DNA of 64,000 nt from CADEED01 sp041395625 (GCA_041395625.1 JAWLAE010000002.1:310001-374000), one strand, 5' to 3'. Shown: positions 23,091 through 32,357, counted from the stretch's first letter. The notes: generated from the letters alone by a model not told the origin. Numbers and translations: made by a program.

Positions 23091-24500
23091 GTGAAGAAAT
23101 CCGCCAAGACAATGTTCGAGAAGGTCTGGGAGGCACACGAAGTGGTGCCGGAGACCGCTGAGACGCCTGCCGTACTCTACATCGACTTGCATCTGACACA
23201 TGAAGTGACCTCCCCGCAAGCATTTGCCGAGCTCGAATCACGTGGCCTCAAGTTGCGTCGCACGGACCTCACGCTCGCAACCCTGGATCACTCCACGCCA
23301 ACTCGTACTGAACAGGTGTTCGGTGGCGTGCCGATTTCGATCGATTCGGCGGCCAAGCAAGTGGCGCAACTCGAGCGCAACGCTAAAGCGTTCGACATGG
23401 AGCTGTTAGGCCTGCAGCACGAACTGCGCGGCATCGTGCATATCATCGGGCCGGAGCTCGGCGTGACACAGCCGGGCAAGACCATCGTCTGCGGCGACAG
23501 CCATACGTCGACGCATGGGGCATTCGGCGCCCTCGCCTTCGGCATCGGTACGACCGAAGTCGGTCACGTATTCGCGACGCAGTGTGTGCTGCAACGCAAA
23601 CCCAAGACGTTCGCTATCGACGTGATCAATCGCCTGCCAACGGGCGTCACCGCCAAAGATCTGATCTTGGCAATCATCGGCCAAGTCGGCGTGTCCGGCG
23701 GCACAGGTCATGTCTTGGAGTACCGCGGAGCTGCGATCACGGCGCTCTCGATGGAAGAAAGAATGACGATCTGCAACATGTCCATCGAAGCCGGCGCTCG
23801 GTCCGGCATGATTGCGCCGGATCAGACGACTTACGACTACCTGCGCGACAAACCGCGCGCACCCAAGGGTGATGCCTGGCTGGCGGCCGTCGAACGCTGG
23901 AGCACGCTGCCAACGGACGCCGGTGCTGCGTTCTCGAAATCCGTCGAGATCGACGCGGCGGCACTCGAGCCAATGGTTACCTATGGCACTAACCCTGGCA
24001 TGGTGGCGCCCGTCTCGGGCAGCGTGCCAATGCGATCGGGCGACCCAGTATTCGACAAGGCGCTCGCTTATATGGGGCTGCGCGCTGGTGAGCCGATCGC
24101 CGACGTGCCGGTCAACGTGGTGTTCGTGGGTAGTTGTACCAATGGTCGGTTGTCGGATCTGCGGCAGGCTGCCAAGGTCCTGAAGGGACACAAGGTGGCC
24201 AAGGGCGTACACATGCTGATCGTTCCCGGTTCGCAGCAAGTGAAGAAGGCAGCCGAGGCCGAGGGTCTGCATCGGATATTCATCGATGCGGGAGCCGACT
24301 GGCGCGAGAGCGGCTGTTCGATGTGCTTAGGGATGAATGGCGACACGGTACCGAAGGGCCAGTACTCCGTCAGCACCAGCAACCGCAATTTCGAAGGTCG
24401 GCAGGGCATCGGCGCACGCACCCTGCTCGCAAGTCCTGAGACCGCTGCGGCGTCCGCGATTCGGGGTCGCGTCACTGATCCGCGCCAGCTCCTGAGCTAA
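23091..24500 (+). CDS. leuC: 3-isopropylmalate dehydratase large subunit
   Basis: The 469-residue protein has the aconitase-family cluster ligands: one Cys in VGSCTNGRLSD and two in GCSMCLGMN. It also has IVCGDSHTSTHGAFGALAFG and the C-terminal STSNRNFEGRQG motif. With LeuD it isomerises 2-isopropylmalate to 3-isopropylmalate using a 4Fe-4S cluster. The GTG at 23091 gives an N-terminus (KTMFEKVWEAH) that matches other LeuC proteins, and GGAAA lies upstream. The gene follows ilvE by 18 bases and precedes leuD by 5. Confidence 0.96.
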   Translation: MKKSAKTMFEKVWEAHEVVPETAETPAVLYIDLHLTHEVTSPQAFAELESRGLKLRRTDLTLATLDHSTPTRTEQVFGGVPISIDSAAKQVAQLERNAKAFDMELLGLQHELRGIVHIIGPELGVTQPGKTIVCGDSHTSTHGAFGALAFGIGTTEVGHVFATQCVLQRKPKTFAIDVINRLPTGVTAKDLILAIIGQVGVSGGTGHVLEYRGAAITALSMEERMTICNMSIEAGARSGMIAPDQTTYDYLRDKPRAPKGDAWLAAVERWSTLPTDAGAAFSKSVEIDAAALEPMVTYGTNPGMVAPVSGSVPMRSGDPVFDKALAYMGLRAGEPIADVPVNVVFVGSCTNGRLSDLRQAAKVLKGHKVAKGVHMLIVPGSQQVKKAAEAEGLHRIFIDAGADWRESGCSMCLGMNGDTVPKGQYSVSTSNRNFEGRQGIGARTLLASPETAAASAIRGRVTDPRQLLS

Positions 24501-24505
24501 CTATC

Positions 24506-25087
24506 ATGCAGCCAATCAAGACTATTAGTTCGTGCACTGTGGTCATGCCAGCCACGAACATCGACACCGACCAGATCATTCCCGGTCGTTTTCTGACGAC
24601 GACCACCAAACAGGGGCTCGGGGAACAGTTGTTTGCGGACTGGCGCTATGACAGCAGCGGCAAGCCGATTCCGGACTTCATTCTCAACACGGCGGCGGCC
24701 AAGGGCTGTCGCGTGCTGGTCGCCGGGCGCAACTTTGGTTGCGGCTCCTCGCGCGAGCATGCGCCGTGGGCGCTGCTCGATTATGGTTTTCAAGCCGTGA
24801 TCAGCACCGAGATCGCCGATATCTTCAGAAACAACTCGCTCAAGAACGGCTTGCTGCCGATCGTGATCGACGCGGAACCACATAGCTGGCTATTGGCCAA
24901 TCCAGGCGCCAAGGTAACGATCGATCTCGAGAGCAACACGCTGTGCCTGCCCAACGGCAAGCACGTCACCTTCAATATTGAAGCATTCGCGCGCTATTGC
25001 CTGCTGAATGGCGTTGACGAGTTGGGCTTCCTGTTGCAGCAGGACGCCGCGATCACCGCCTACGAAGCACGCACGCTGCGTACATGA
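24506..25087 (+). CDS. leuD: 3-isopropylmalate dehydratase small subunit
   Basis: The 193-residue protein has the LeuD swivel-domain motifs PATNIDTDQIIPGRF and AGRNFGCGSSREHAPWAL. It supplies the substrate-recognition part of the isopropylmalate isomerase. Its stop overlaps the leuB start by 4 bases (ATGA), which couples their translation. Length is normal for the family. Confidence 0.96.
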   Translation: MQPIKTISSCTVVMPATNIDTDQIIPGRFLTTTTKQGLGEQLFADWRYDSSGKPIPDFILNTAAAKGCRVLVAGRNFGCGSSREHAPWALLDYGFQAVISTEIADIFRNNSLKNGLLPIVIDAEPHSWLLANPGAKVTIDLESNTLCLPNGKHVTFNIEAFARYCLLNGVDELGFLLQQDAAITAYEARTLRT

Positions 25088-26142
25088 AGGCGCGGATAGC
25101 CGTCCTGGGCGGCGATGGTATCGGGCCCGAGGTGATCGCCGAAGCAGTGCGTTGCCTCGCCGAGATCGCATCGCAGTTCAGTCATACGATCGAATTCGAT
25201 CCGCAGGCTTTCGGCGGGGCGGCGATCGACAAGTTTGGCGACCCGCTGCCGCCGGCAACCCTCGCCGCTTGCCTCACCGCCGACGGCGTATTGCTGGGAG
25301 CGATCGGCGGCCCCAAGTGGGGACCAACCGCCAGTGTTCGACCTGAGCCGGGACTGCTGCGACTGCGGCGCGAACTGGGCGTATACGCCAACCTGCGCCC
25401 CATCAAACTGCATCCGCAATTGCGCGATGCATCGGTGATCAAGCCGGAGCTGCTGGTCGACGTCGACCTGATCTTTGCGCGTGAGCTCACCGGCGGCATC
25501 TACTTCGGCGAGAAATCCCGCACGGCGACCGCGGCAACCGACGTCTGCACCTACACCGTGGCCGAGATCGAGCGCATCACGCGGGTGGCCGGCCGTCTGG
25601 CGACAGCACGCCGCGGGCATGTCACCTCAATCGACAAGTCCAACGTGCTCGAGACTTCGCGTCTCTGGCGTGAGGTTGCCGAGCGGGTGCTCGGCCAAGA
25701 ATTTCCAGGCGTCACGCTCGAACACATGCTGGTCGATGCGGCGGCCATGCATCTGATCAAGCGGCCGCGGGACTTCGACGTGCTGCTGACCGAGAACATG
25801 TTCGGCGATATTCTGACGGACGAGGCGGCGATGCTGGCGAGTTCGCTCGGCGTACTGCCATCAGCCTCGCTGGGCGACGGCAAACGGGGTTTGTACGAGC
25901 CGATTCACGGGTCCGCGCCCGACATCGCAGGGCGTGGCATCGCCAACCCCATCGGCACGATCCTGTCTGCCGCGATGCTGCTCGAGCATTCGCTCGGCTG
26001 GCTGGCCGAGGCGCGCGCACTCGAGCATGCAGTTGCCAGCGCCATCACACGCGGCGCGCGCACGGCGGACATTGCCACCGCCGGTACGACGCCGCTAACG
26101 ACGCGGCAGATGGGTGACGCAGTGCTGGCCGCAATGCGCTGA
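25084..26142 (+). CDS. leuB: 3-isopropylmalate dehydrogenase
   Basis: The 352-residue enzyme has VLGGDGIGPEV at the N-terminus, AIGGPKWG, the substrate-binding RRELGVYANLRP with its Arg residues, and the conserved LLTENMFGDILTDEAAML and GLYEPIHGSAPDIAG. It oxidatively decarboxylates 3-isopropylmalate with NAD to 2-oxoisocaproate, which IlvE then aminates. It is the last gene of the operon and meets the met genes tail to tail, with only 17 bases between the stops and no clear terminator. Confidence 0.96.
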   Translation: MKARIAVLGGDGIGPEVIAEAVRCLAEIASQFSHTIEFDPQAFGGAAIDKFGDPLPPATLAACLTADGVLLGAIGGPKWGPTASVRPEPGLLRLRRELGVYANLRPIKLHPQLRDASVIKPELLVDVDLIFARELTGGIYFGEKSRTATAATDVCTYTVAEIERITRVAGRLATARRGHVTSIDKSNVLETSRLWREVAERVLGQEFPGVTLEHMLVDAAAMHLIKRPRDFDVLLTENMFGDILTDEAAMLASSLGVLPSASLGDGKRGLYEPIHGSAPDIAGRGIANPIGTILSAAMLLEHSLGWLAEARALEHAVASAITRGARTADIATAGTTPLTTRQMGDAVLAAMR

Positions 26143-26159
26143 CGCCCTTCCCAGCGCCA

Positions 26160-27326
26160 TCAATTTGCCGCCGCGGCCTGCTGCAACGCGTGCGCCAGGT
26201 CGGCCTTCAGATCCGCCAGCGCTTCGATGCCGATCGACAGTCGCAACAGACCATCAACCAGGCCCGCGGCCTGGCGCGCCGCAGGCTCCATCGCGGCATG
26301 CGTCATGGTTGCTGGGTGCGCCACCAGACTCTCGACGCCGCCCAATGACTCGGCCAGCGAAAACAGCTCGAGCGCCTCGGTAAAGCGTCGCGCCGCAGCG
26401 AGCCCGCCTGCCAGTTCGATGGCGATCATGGCACCGAAGCCACGCTGCTGACGCTTGGCGACGGCGTGCCCGGAATGCGCGGCGAGCCCCGGATAATAGA
26501 CGTGCCGCACTGCCGGCTGTGCTTGCAGCCACTCGGCCAGCGCCTGGGCGTTGCTGCCATGCGCAGCGAGCCGCACATGCAGTGTACGCAAGCCACGCAG
26601 GGTCAGAAAGCTGTCGAACGGAGAGCCCGTGACACCCGTGCAGTTCGCCCACCAAGCGAGTTGCTCGGCATGGTCGGTCGTCTTGGCGATCGCGGCGCCA
26701 CCGACGATATCACTGTGTCCATTGATGTACTTGGTAGTCGAATGCACGACGATGTCCGCGCCCAACTCGAGTGGCTGCTGCCACACTGGCGACAAAAAGG
26801 TGTTGTCTGCAACGACCAGGGCACCGGAACGCTTGGCGCTCGCCGCGACCGCGGCAATATCGGTGATCCGCAGCAACGGATTGCTGGGCGTCTCAATCCA
26901 GACGAGCGCCGTATCGCGCGTCAGTGCTGCATTGAGTGCGCTCTGATCGCCGAAGTCGACGAACTCGACGCGGAACTCGCCGCGCTTTTGCCACGCTGCG
27001 AACAAGCGGAAAGTGCCGCCATAGCAGTCATGTGGCACGACCAGGCGCGCGCCGACCGGCAAGAGACTGCCGATCAGCGCGATCGCCGCCATTCCCGTGC
27101 TGGTCACTACGCCGCCGGCGCCCCGCTCGAGGTCAGTGAGCGCATCGGCCAACAAGTCGCGCGTGGGATTGCCGGAGCGACTGTAATCATATTTGCGCTT
27201 GTCGCCAAATCCACGAAAGGCGAACGTCGAGCTGAGATGCAGCGGCGGCACGACTGCGCCGGTGAGTTCATCTGTCTCGAGGCCCGCGCGAACCGCCCGC
27301 GTCCGATCGTCGGTCTGGTTGCTCAA
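26160..27326 (-). CDS. metB: Cystathionine gamma-synthase/O-succinylhomoserine sulfhydrylase (Cys/Met metabolism PLP enzyme)
   Basis: The 388-residue protein has the trans-sulfuration enzyme signatures YSRSGNPTRDLLADALTDLE and VVHSTTKYINGHSDIVGG with the PLP-binding Lys. It would turn O-acyl-homoserine plus cysteine into cystathionine, or plus sulfide into homocysteine; these cannot be separated by motif. The start is set at TTG 27326, which overlaps the metX stop (TTGA) and gives the family N-terminus (DDRTRAVRAGLETDE). A longer frame upstream is a shadow of metX. With metX it is probably under the SAM riboswitch. Confidence 0.9.
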   Translation of the reverse strand: MSNQTDDRTRAVRAGLETDELTGAVVPPLHLSSTFAFRGFGDKRKYDYSRSGNPTRDLLADALTDLERGAGGVVTSTGMAAIALIGSLLPVGARLVVPHDCYGGTFRLFAAWQKRGEFRVEFVDFGDQSALNAALTRDTALVWIETPSNPLLRITDIAAVAASAKRSGALVVADNTFLSPVWQQPLELGADIVVHSTTKYINGHSDIVGGAAIAKTTDHAEQLAWWANCTGVTGSPFDSFLTLRGLRTLHVRLAAHGSNAQALAEWLQAQPAVRHVYYPGLAAHSGHAVAKRQQRGFGAMIAIELAGGLAAARRFTEALELFSLAESLGGVESLVAHPATMTHAAMEPAARQAAGLVDGLLRLSIGIEALADLKADLAHALQQAAAAN

Positions 27327-28369
27327 GCAGCACCGTCCAGTGTGTGTGCGAAAATGCGGGCGAGTTTGCGGTTCTCCTTCAGGAACGCGTCGTGGCCGTA
27401 CACAGACGAGATCTCGTGCAGCTCGGCATTGGCCAGCCGCGCAACCATGGCGCGAACATCCGTCACCGGCACGAGCTGGTCCTCGGCGACAGCTACAGCG
27501 GTGGTGGGTACGAACACGCGTGTCGCATCGATCCGGTGCAGATCGATCGACTCGGACAGACAAACAAAAGACTCCGGCAGATAGCGGCGCGCATAGTCGC
27601 TGCCACGCGCAAACAGATACTCCTCGACGGGTAGCATGAACTGCCCGTTGTCATCGCGGCGCGGCGCCCCGCCAAATCGCGCTGCAAACTCCTCCGGACT
27701 GCGGTAGGTAGCCATCGCCAGTGCGCGCGCCAGTTCGAGCCCTGCCGATGCGCGGCCGGATTCTGCGGCGAATCGCACGATGCGTCGCTGCACACAGCGC
27801 CAGGCACTGGCCATCGGATGGGTTCGATCGGCAGCGCTGATGATCAGCAGTCGCTCGACTCGCTCCGGATAACGCTCGCCGAATGCGAGCGCCACCATGC
27901 CGCCATACGATGCGCCGACAATGGCCTTGAGCGCCTTGATGCCGAGATGATTCAGCAGCCGCAGGAGGAGTTCGGCCTGATCATAAGTCGATACGCTCGG
28001 AAACGCGCTGCCCGACTGCGGCCCGGTCGACTCGGCGCTGCCACCGAGATAGTCGAAGCTGAGTACCCGGTAACGATCGACATCGAGCGCGAGCCCGGGC
28101 CCAACTACCTCACCCCACCAGCCCGCGCGCGGTTGCTCGAACACACAGACGCGTCGAGTGGCAGAAATGCCGCCCAACGCCACCGCGATCGGCGCATTTG
28201 CCGGGCCCACGAGTCGCCAGGCGACGCTGACGCCCGTCAGTGCGCCGCCGTGATGCAAGCGCATCTCGCCGGGCACCTCGAGGATGCCTTCGCGAGCAGT
28301 GCCGGCAGCCGTGGCCGGATGGAGCGGCGTCGGTGCCGTGGGTGTTTGGGATGGATCGAATGCTGTCAT
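27323..28369 (-). CDS. metX: Homoserine O-acyltransferase, MetX-type alpha/beta hydrolase
   Basis: The 348-residue protein is an alpha/beta-hydrolase of the homoserine O-acyltransferase group: GALTGVSVAWRLVG, GISATRR, SFDYLGGSAESTGP, the nucleophile elbow GASYGGMVALAFG and the C-terminal VYGHDAFLKE with the catalytic His. The elbow is GASYGG rather than the GGSMGG usual in long MetX proteins, and the protein is a little short, so it belongs to a variant branch; acetyl versus succinyl donor is unclear. It makes the activated homoserine used by the overlapping metB gene. A SAM-I riboswitch lies about 100 bases upstream. Confidence 0.88.
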   Translation of the reverse strand: MTAFDPSQTPTAPTPLHPATAAGTAREGILEVPGEMRLHHGGALTGVSVAWRLVGPANAPIAVALGGISATRRVCVFEQPRAGWWGEVVGPGLALDVDRYRVLSFDYLGGSAESTGPQSGSAFPSVSTYDQAELLLRLLNHLGIKALKAIVGASYGGMVALAFGERYPERVERLLIISAADRTHPMASAWRCVQRRIVRFAAESGRASAGLELARALAMATYRSPEEFAARFGGAPRRDDNGQFMLPVEEYLFARGSDYARRYLPESFVCLSESIDLHRIDATRVFVPTTAVAVAEDQLVPVTDVRAMVARLANAELHEISSVYGHDAFLKENRKLARIFAHTLDGAA

Positions 28370-28470
28370 GGTCTCGTTCTCTGGGCGCGACTCATCGGCA
28401 CTCGAACGAGCACCCGCACTTGCGGGCTACCAGTGACCATCGGGGCGCATTCGCCCGGCCACACCGGTTG

Positions 28471-28606
28471 CTCATCTGCCAGTGCCGCTGCAGCCGCCAC
28501 TCAAGCCGGCCGCTCGCACTGCAGGAGTTAGCACCATTCCAAGCTGGTTAGACTTGACGGTTGCCCCGGCTTCGTCGGGCCTATTCCCTCTGCCGGTCTC
28601 GATGAG
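28471..28606 (-). promoter_or_regulatory. SAM-I (S-box) riboswitch upstream of metX-metB
   Basis: Read leftward, the P1 strands are CTCATC (28606-28601) and GATGAG (28476-28471). Between them are the conserved core AGAGGGAATAGGCCCGACGA, then GCCGGGGCAACC, and farther on GGTGCTAACTCCTGC, all close to the S-box consensus. Binding of S-adenosylmethionine would switch off metX-metB. The expression platform (28370-28470) has GC-rich hairpins, such as CCCGCAAGTGCGGG, but no T-run, so control is probably translational or Rho-dependent. Confidence 0.92.
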
Positions 28607-28699
28607 TGGCGGCAGTCTAGACAGCGCTGCCGACACCCGTCAAGACGGCATTGCCTGCGCCGGCCAGTTTGTTTGCAACGCCGTGAGTTCCGTGATATC

Positions 28700-28717
28700 G
28701 TACTAGCGCGTTAATAC
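28700..28717. promoter_or_regulatory. Candidate TrpR/HisR-type operator of the his operon
   Basis: GTACTAGCG facing CGTTAATAC forms an 18-base palindrome with 7 of 9 symmetric positions. The half-site GTACTAG equals the half-site of the E. coli trp operator. It lies 14 bases before the start of the TrpR-like gene, overlapping the likely promoter, so it is a good candidate for autoregulation and his operon repression. Confidence 0.6.
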
Positions 28718-28730
28718 ATTATATCAGGAC

Positions 28731-29042
28731 ATGAAACAGCATCGCAATGTCAGCTCCCGCCAGGAAGCGCTGTCCGAGCGCGGCCTGTTTGCGGCCGTTC
28801 TGACGCTCAAGTCAGTCGACGAATGCCGGGCCTTCTTTCGCGATCTGTGCACGCCGGCTGAACTGCAGGCGTTGGCAGATCGGTGGGCGGTAGTCGAGTG
28901 GCTGCAGAAAGGCGTCCCCTATCGCGAGATTCACCGCATTACGGGCGTGAGTGTCACGACGATTGGCCGCGTGGCCCGCTTCCTGGCGGACGGCAATGGC
29001 GGCTATGAGATCGCCGCGCGACGACTACATCAGCACCAATAA
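28731..29042 (+). CDS. TrpR-like repressor, YerC/YecD (HisR) family
   Basis: The 103-residue protein matches the TrpR/YerC fold: a dimerising helical N-terminus (SRQEALSERGLFAAVLTLKS), the segment LCTPAELQALADRWAVVEWLQKG and the helix-turn-helix YREIHRITGVSVTTIGRVARFL. Proteins of this branch next to his genes are predicted histidine-responsive repressors (HisR). It is the first gene of the his operon, 34 bases before hisG, and an 18-base palindrome with a TrpR-like half-site lies just upstream. The effector is inferred from position. Confidence 0.85.
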   Translation: MKQHRNVSSRQEALSERGLFAAVLTLKSVDECRAFFRDLCTPAELQALADRWAVVEWLQKGVPYREIHRITGVSVTTIGRVARFLADGNGGYEIAARRLHQHQ

Positions 29043-29076
29043 CCGGCCATCTGCCCGGTGGCAGGAAAGAAGAAAC

Positions 29077-29976
29077 ATGGACAAGGAACCGCGGCTCAAA
29101 CTCGCCGTGCAGAAATCTGGGCGCTTGACCGACCCGTGCCTCGACTTGCTCGCGCGCTGTGGTCTGAAGCTCTCTCGCGGCCGCGATCAATTGATGGGCT
29201 ATGGCGAGAATTTGCCGCTCGACGTGCTATTCGTGCGCGATGATGACATTCCGGACTTGGTGCAGCAGGATGTCTGCGACCTCGGCCTGGTAGGCCACAA
29301 TGTCCTCGAAGAAACCCGACTGGAGCTGGCTGCCAGTGGCACTACAGCGCGGTTCGAGACATTGCGCGAGCTGGACTTCGGTCGATGCCGTTTGTCGATT
29401 GCAGTACCGGATGGCAGCGCGTATGCCAATGCGCGCTCCCTGCAAGGCAAACGCATCGCGACTACCTATCCACGCATGCTCCAGCGTTTCCTGCAAGAAC
29501 GCAATATCAAGGCGGAGATCGTCACGCTCTCCGGCTCAGTGGAAATAGCACCGCGCATCGGGCGTGCGGATTTCATCTGCGACCTCGTCTCGACCGGCTC
29601 GACGCTGCAAGCCAATCATTTGCGCGAAGTCGAGACCGTCCTCGAGAGTCATGCCGTGCTGATACGAACGCCACTCGAGCTCCCGCAGACGAAAGAAGAC
29701 TGGATAGAGCGACTGCTGCTGCGCATCGACGGTGTGCAGCAGGTCAAGGAGAGCAAATACATCATGCTGCACGCGCCGCGCAGCGCGCTGGCAGAAATCC
29801 GCAAGTTGTTACCTGGCAGCGAGTATCCAACCATACTGCCGCTCGAAGGCACGCAGGACAAGGTTGCGGTCCATGCGGTGTGTCGCGAGAACATCTTCTG
29901 GGAAACGCTCGAGAGTCTCAAGAAGGCAGGCGCAAGCTCGGTACTGGTACTGCCGGTGGAAAAGATGCTCGCCTGA
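29077..29976 (+). CDS. hisG: ATP phosphoribosyltransferase, long form
   Basis: The 299-residue enzyme is the long, HisZ-independent form, as in E. coli. The N-terminus LKLAVQKSGRLTDPCLDLLARCGL and the central DFICDLVSTGSTLQANHLREVE (PRPP-binding) are typical, and the last 80 residues form the ACT-like histidine-binding regulatory domain. It joins ATP and PRPP in the first step of histidine synthesis and is feedback-inhibited by histidine. The ATG at 29077 gives the normal N-terminus; the longer open frame overlaps the regulator gene out of frame. Confidence 0.96.
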   Translation: MDKEPRLKLAVQKSGRLTDPCLDLLARCGLKLSRGRDQLMGYGENLPLDVLFVRDDDIPDLVQQDVCDLGLVGHNVLEETRLELAASGTTARFETLRELDFGRCRLSIAVPDGSAYANARSLQGKRIATTYPRMLQRFLQERNIKAEIVTLSGSVEIAPRIGRADFICDLVSTGSTLQANHLREVETVLESHAVLIRTPLELPQTKEDWIERLLLRIDGVQQVKESKYIMLHAPRSALAEIRKLLPGSEYPTILPLEGTQDKVAVHAVCRENIFWETLESLKKAGASSVLVLPVEKMLA

Positions 29977-29988
29977 GCGGGTTTCTCC

Positions 29989-31293
29989 ATGATGGACATA
30001 CTCGACTGGCAATCACTCGATGCCGCGGCACGGCACACGGCGTTGGCGCGCCCAGCGCCAGGGACGCGTGCCGGCATAGCCGCTACAGTTGCCGAGATCG
30101 TCGCCTCGGTTCGCGCCGGGGGCGACAAGGCCCTGCGACGCTACACGGCGGAATTCGATGGCGTGGCCGTCGAGGAGTTGTTCGTTACGCCGGCTGAATT
30201 CGCCGCGGCTCGCAGTCAACTGAGCGGTACGGACTCCGCAGCAATGGCGCGCGCAATCGACAACGTCAGCCGTTTTCACGCGGCGCAACGCTTGGCACCG
30301 CTCAGCATGGAGACGGAACCTGGCGTCCGCTGCGAGCGAATCACTCGCCCGATCGACGCGGTCGGGCTGTATGTGCCGGCAGGTTCCGCACCACTGCCCT
30401 CGGCCGTGATCATGCTGGCGGTACCCGCCAGGATCGCGGCCGTGCCACGGCGGATACTCGCCAGCCCGCCAGGCAAGGACGGCCGCATCAATGCCGCCGT
30501 GCTGGTCGCAGCCGATCTTTGCGGCATCGACACGGTCCTGAAGGCCGGCGGCGCACAGGCGATCGCAGCGCTCGCTTACGGCACCGAGACTGTCGCGAAA
30601 GTCGACAAGATTCTGGGCCCGGGCAATGCCTGGGTAACTGCGGCCAAACAACTCGTTGCCAGTGACCCTGCCGGCGCCGCGATCGACATGCCGGCGGGAC
30701 CGTCCGAAGTACTGGTGATCGCGGACGACAGCGCACGCGCGGAATTCGTGGCCGCCGATCTGCTGGCACAGGCCGAACACGACGCACTGTCGCAGGCGAT
30801 CCTGATCACGACGTCGCAGGCTCTTGCGGCACGCGTCGTAACCGCCTTGAGCCAGCAGCTGCAGCAGCTGTCACGACAGTCGATCCTGCGCCAGTCGATG
30901 GCCTCGAGCCGGTGTCTGGTCGTGTCGGACCTCGCCACCGCAATCGCCATCAGCAACGACTATGCGCCGGAACACCTGATCATCGAAACCGCCGAACCTC
31001 GCCAGCTCCTCGAACAAGTCCGCAATGCCGGCTCGGTATTTCTCGGCGCCTGGTCGCCCGAGCCACTCGGTGACTACTGTTCCGGCACCAATCATGTGTT
31101 GCCCACCTTCGGTTATGCGCGGGCCTACAGCGGTGTATCGCTGTTCGAGTTCCAGAAACGAATAACAGTACAGGAATTGACCGAGGCCGGACTCGCACGG
31201 CTCGGCCCAACGGCGGCTACATTGGCGCGACTCGAAGGGCTGGATGCACATGCTGCCGCCGTCGACATACGCCTCGCGGCACAGCGAACATGA
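29989..31293 (+). CDS. hisD: Histidinol dehydrogenase
   Basis: The 434-residue enzyme has AVGLYVPAGSAPLPSAVIML, KVDKILGPGNAWVTAAKQL and DMPAGPSEVLVIAD, then AQAEHDALSQAILIT with the Zn-binding His. It oxidises histidinol to histidine in two NAD-dependent steps. Two ATG codons occur in a row at 29989 and 29992. Its stop overlaps hisC by 4 bases. Confidence 0.96.
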   Translation: MMDILDWQSLDAAARHTALARPAPGTRAGIAATVAEIVASVRAGGDKALRRYTAEFDGVAVEELFVTPAEFAAARSQLSGTDSAAMARAIDNVSRFHAAQRLAPLSMETEPGVRCERITRPIDAVGLYVPAGSAPLPSAVIMLAVPARIAAVPRRILASPPGKDGRINAAVLVAADLCGIDTVLKAGGAQAIAALAYGTETVAKVDKILGPGNAWVTAAKQLVASDPAGAAIDMPAGPSEVLVIADDSARAEFVAADLLAQAEHDALSQAILITTSQALAARVVTALSQQLQQLSRQSILRQSMASSRCLVVSDLATAIAISNDYAPEHLIIETAEPRQLLEQVRNAGSVFLGAWSPEPLGDYCSGTNHVLPTFGYARAYSGVSLFEFQKRITVQELTEAGLARLGPTAATLARLEGLDAHAAAVDIRLAAQRT

Positions 31294-32357
31294 GCGACGT
31301 CCTCGCGTTGGCGCGTCCTGAGATCGTCGCATTGCGCCCCTACCAACATGCGGCCTGGGATCCGCAGCTCGAACGCCTGCACGCCAACGAATTGCCATGG
31401 CGACCGATGCCGGACCAATCGATCGCAGGACTCAATCGCTATCCGGAGCCGCAACCGGCCGAGCTGATTGCCGCCCTGGCGGAGCTGTATCAAGTGCGGC
31501 CGGAGCAAGTCCTGGTCGGTCGCGGCAGCGATGAAGGCATCGATCTGCTGACCCGCGCTTTCTGCCGTGCCGGCGTCGACTCGATTCTCGTCTGCCCACC
31601 GACCTTCGGCATGTACACGGTGGCGGCCAGAATACAAAGCGCTGGGGTTGTCGAAGTGCCGCTGCGCGCGAACCTGGGTTACCAACTGGATGTCGACGCG
31701 CTCGAACGCTCGATCACGCCTGCGGTCAAGCTGATCTACCTCTGCTCGCCTAACAACCCGACCGGTAATGGTCTCGCGAGAGCGGCTGTCGATCAAGTGC
31801 TGCACGCTGCGGCCGGCCGTGCGCTGGTGGTATTGGATGAGGCCTATGCCGAGTTCTCAGGTGACCTCGGTCGTGCGGCTGAACTGGCGCTAAACCCGCA
31901 CCTCGTGATCCTGCGCACGCTATCGAAAGCCCACGGATTGGCCGGCGCACGCGTTGGCACCGTGCTCGCGCAACCCGCCATCGTCCAGCTGTTGCGCAAG
32001 ATCATTCCGCCCTATGCGATGTCGCAGCTGACGATTGAAGCTGCCTTGAGGGCACTCAGCCCGGCGGCGCTGGCATTGACCCGCAGTCGTGTCATGGCGC
32101 TGCAAGCCGAACGCACCCGCATGACGCACCGACTGGCGGAGTGCCCCGCGGTCGACAAGGTTTGGCCCAGCGATGCCAACTTCCTGCTGGTGGAGTTCGC
32201 GGCACCTGAGCAGGCTCTGGCCGCGATTCGGGCGGCCGGGCTGATCGTGCGTGATTTTCGCTCGACACCGGGGTTGGCCGCAGCCTTACGCATTACGATC
32301 GGCAGCCCGGAGCAGAATGACAAACTGCTGGCCAGCCTGCAGGGTCGGAAAAAATGA
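31290..32357 (+). CDS. hisC: Histidinol-phosphate aminotransferase
   Basis: The 355-residue class II aminotransferase has RYPEPQPAELI-like substrate contacts (here NRYPEPQPAELIAALAELY), LCSPNNPTGNGLAR, VLDEAYAEFSG and the PLP-binding LSKAHGLAGARVG. It converts imidazole-acetol phosphate to histidinol phosphate. Both ends overlap their neighbours by 4 bases (ATGA), consistent with translational coupling along the operon. Confidence 0.95.
   Translation: MSDVLALARPEIVALRPYQHAAWDPQLERLHANELPWRPMPDQSIAGLNRYPEPQPAELIAALAELYQVRPEQVLVGRGSDEGIDLLTRAFCRAGVDSILVCPPTFGMYTVAARIQSAGVVEVPLRANLGYQLDVDALERSITPAVKLIYLCSPNNPTGNGLARAAVDQVLHAAAGRALVVLDEAYAEFSGDLGRAAELALNPHLVILRTLSKAHGLAGARVGTVLAQPAIVQLLRKIIPPYAMSQLTIEAALRALSPAALALTRSRVMALQAERTRMTHRLAECPAVDKVWPSDANFLLVEFAAPEQALAAIRAAGLIVRDFRSTPGLAAALRITIGSPEQNDKLLASLQGRKK

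Larger units (their letters stand above)
28370..28730. other. Divergent regulatory region between metX and the his operon
   Basis: This 361-base gap contains no gene. It holds the metX expression platform (28370-28470), the SAM-I aptamer (28471-28606) and, on the other side, the promoter/operator of the his operon (28673-28730). No protein frame here has a ribosome site. Confidence 0.8.
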
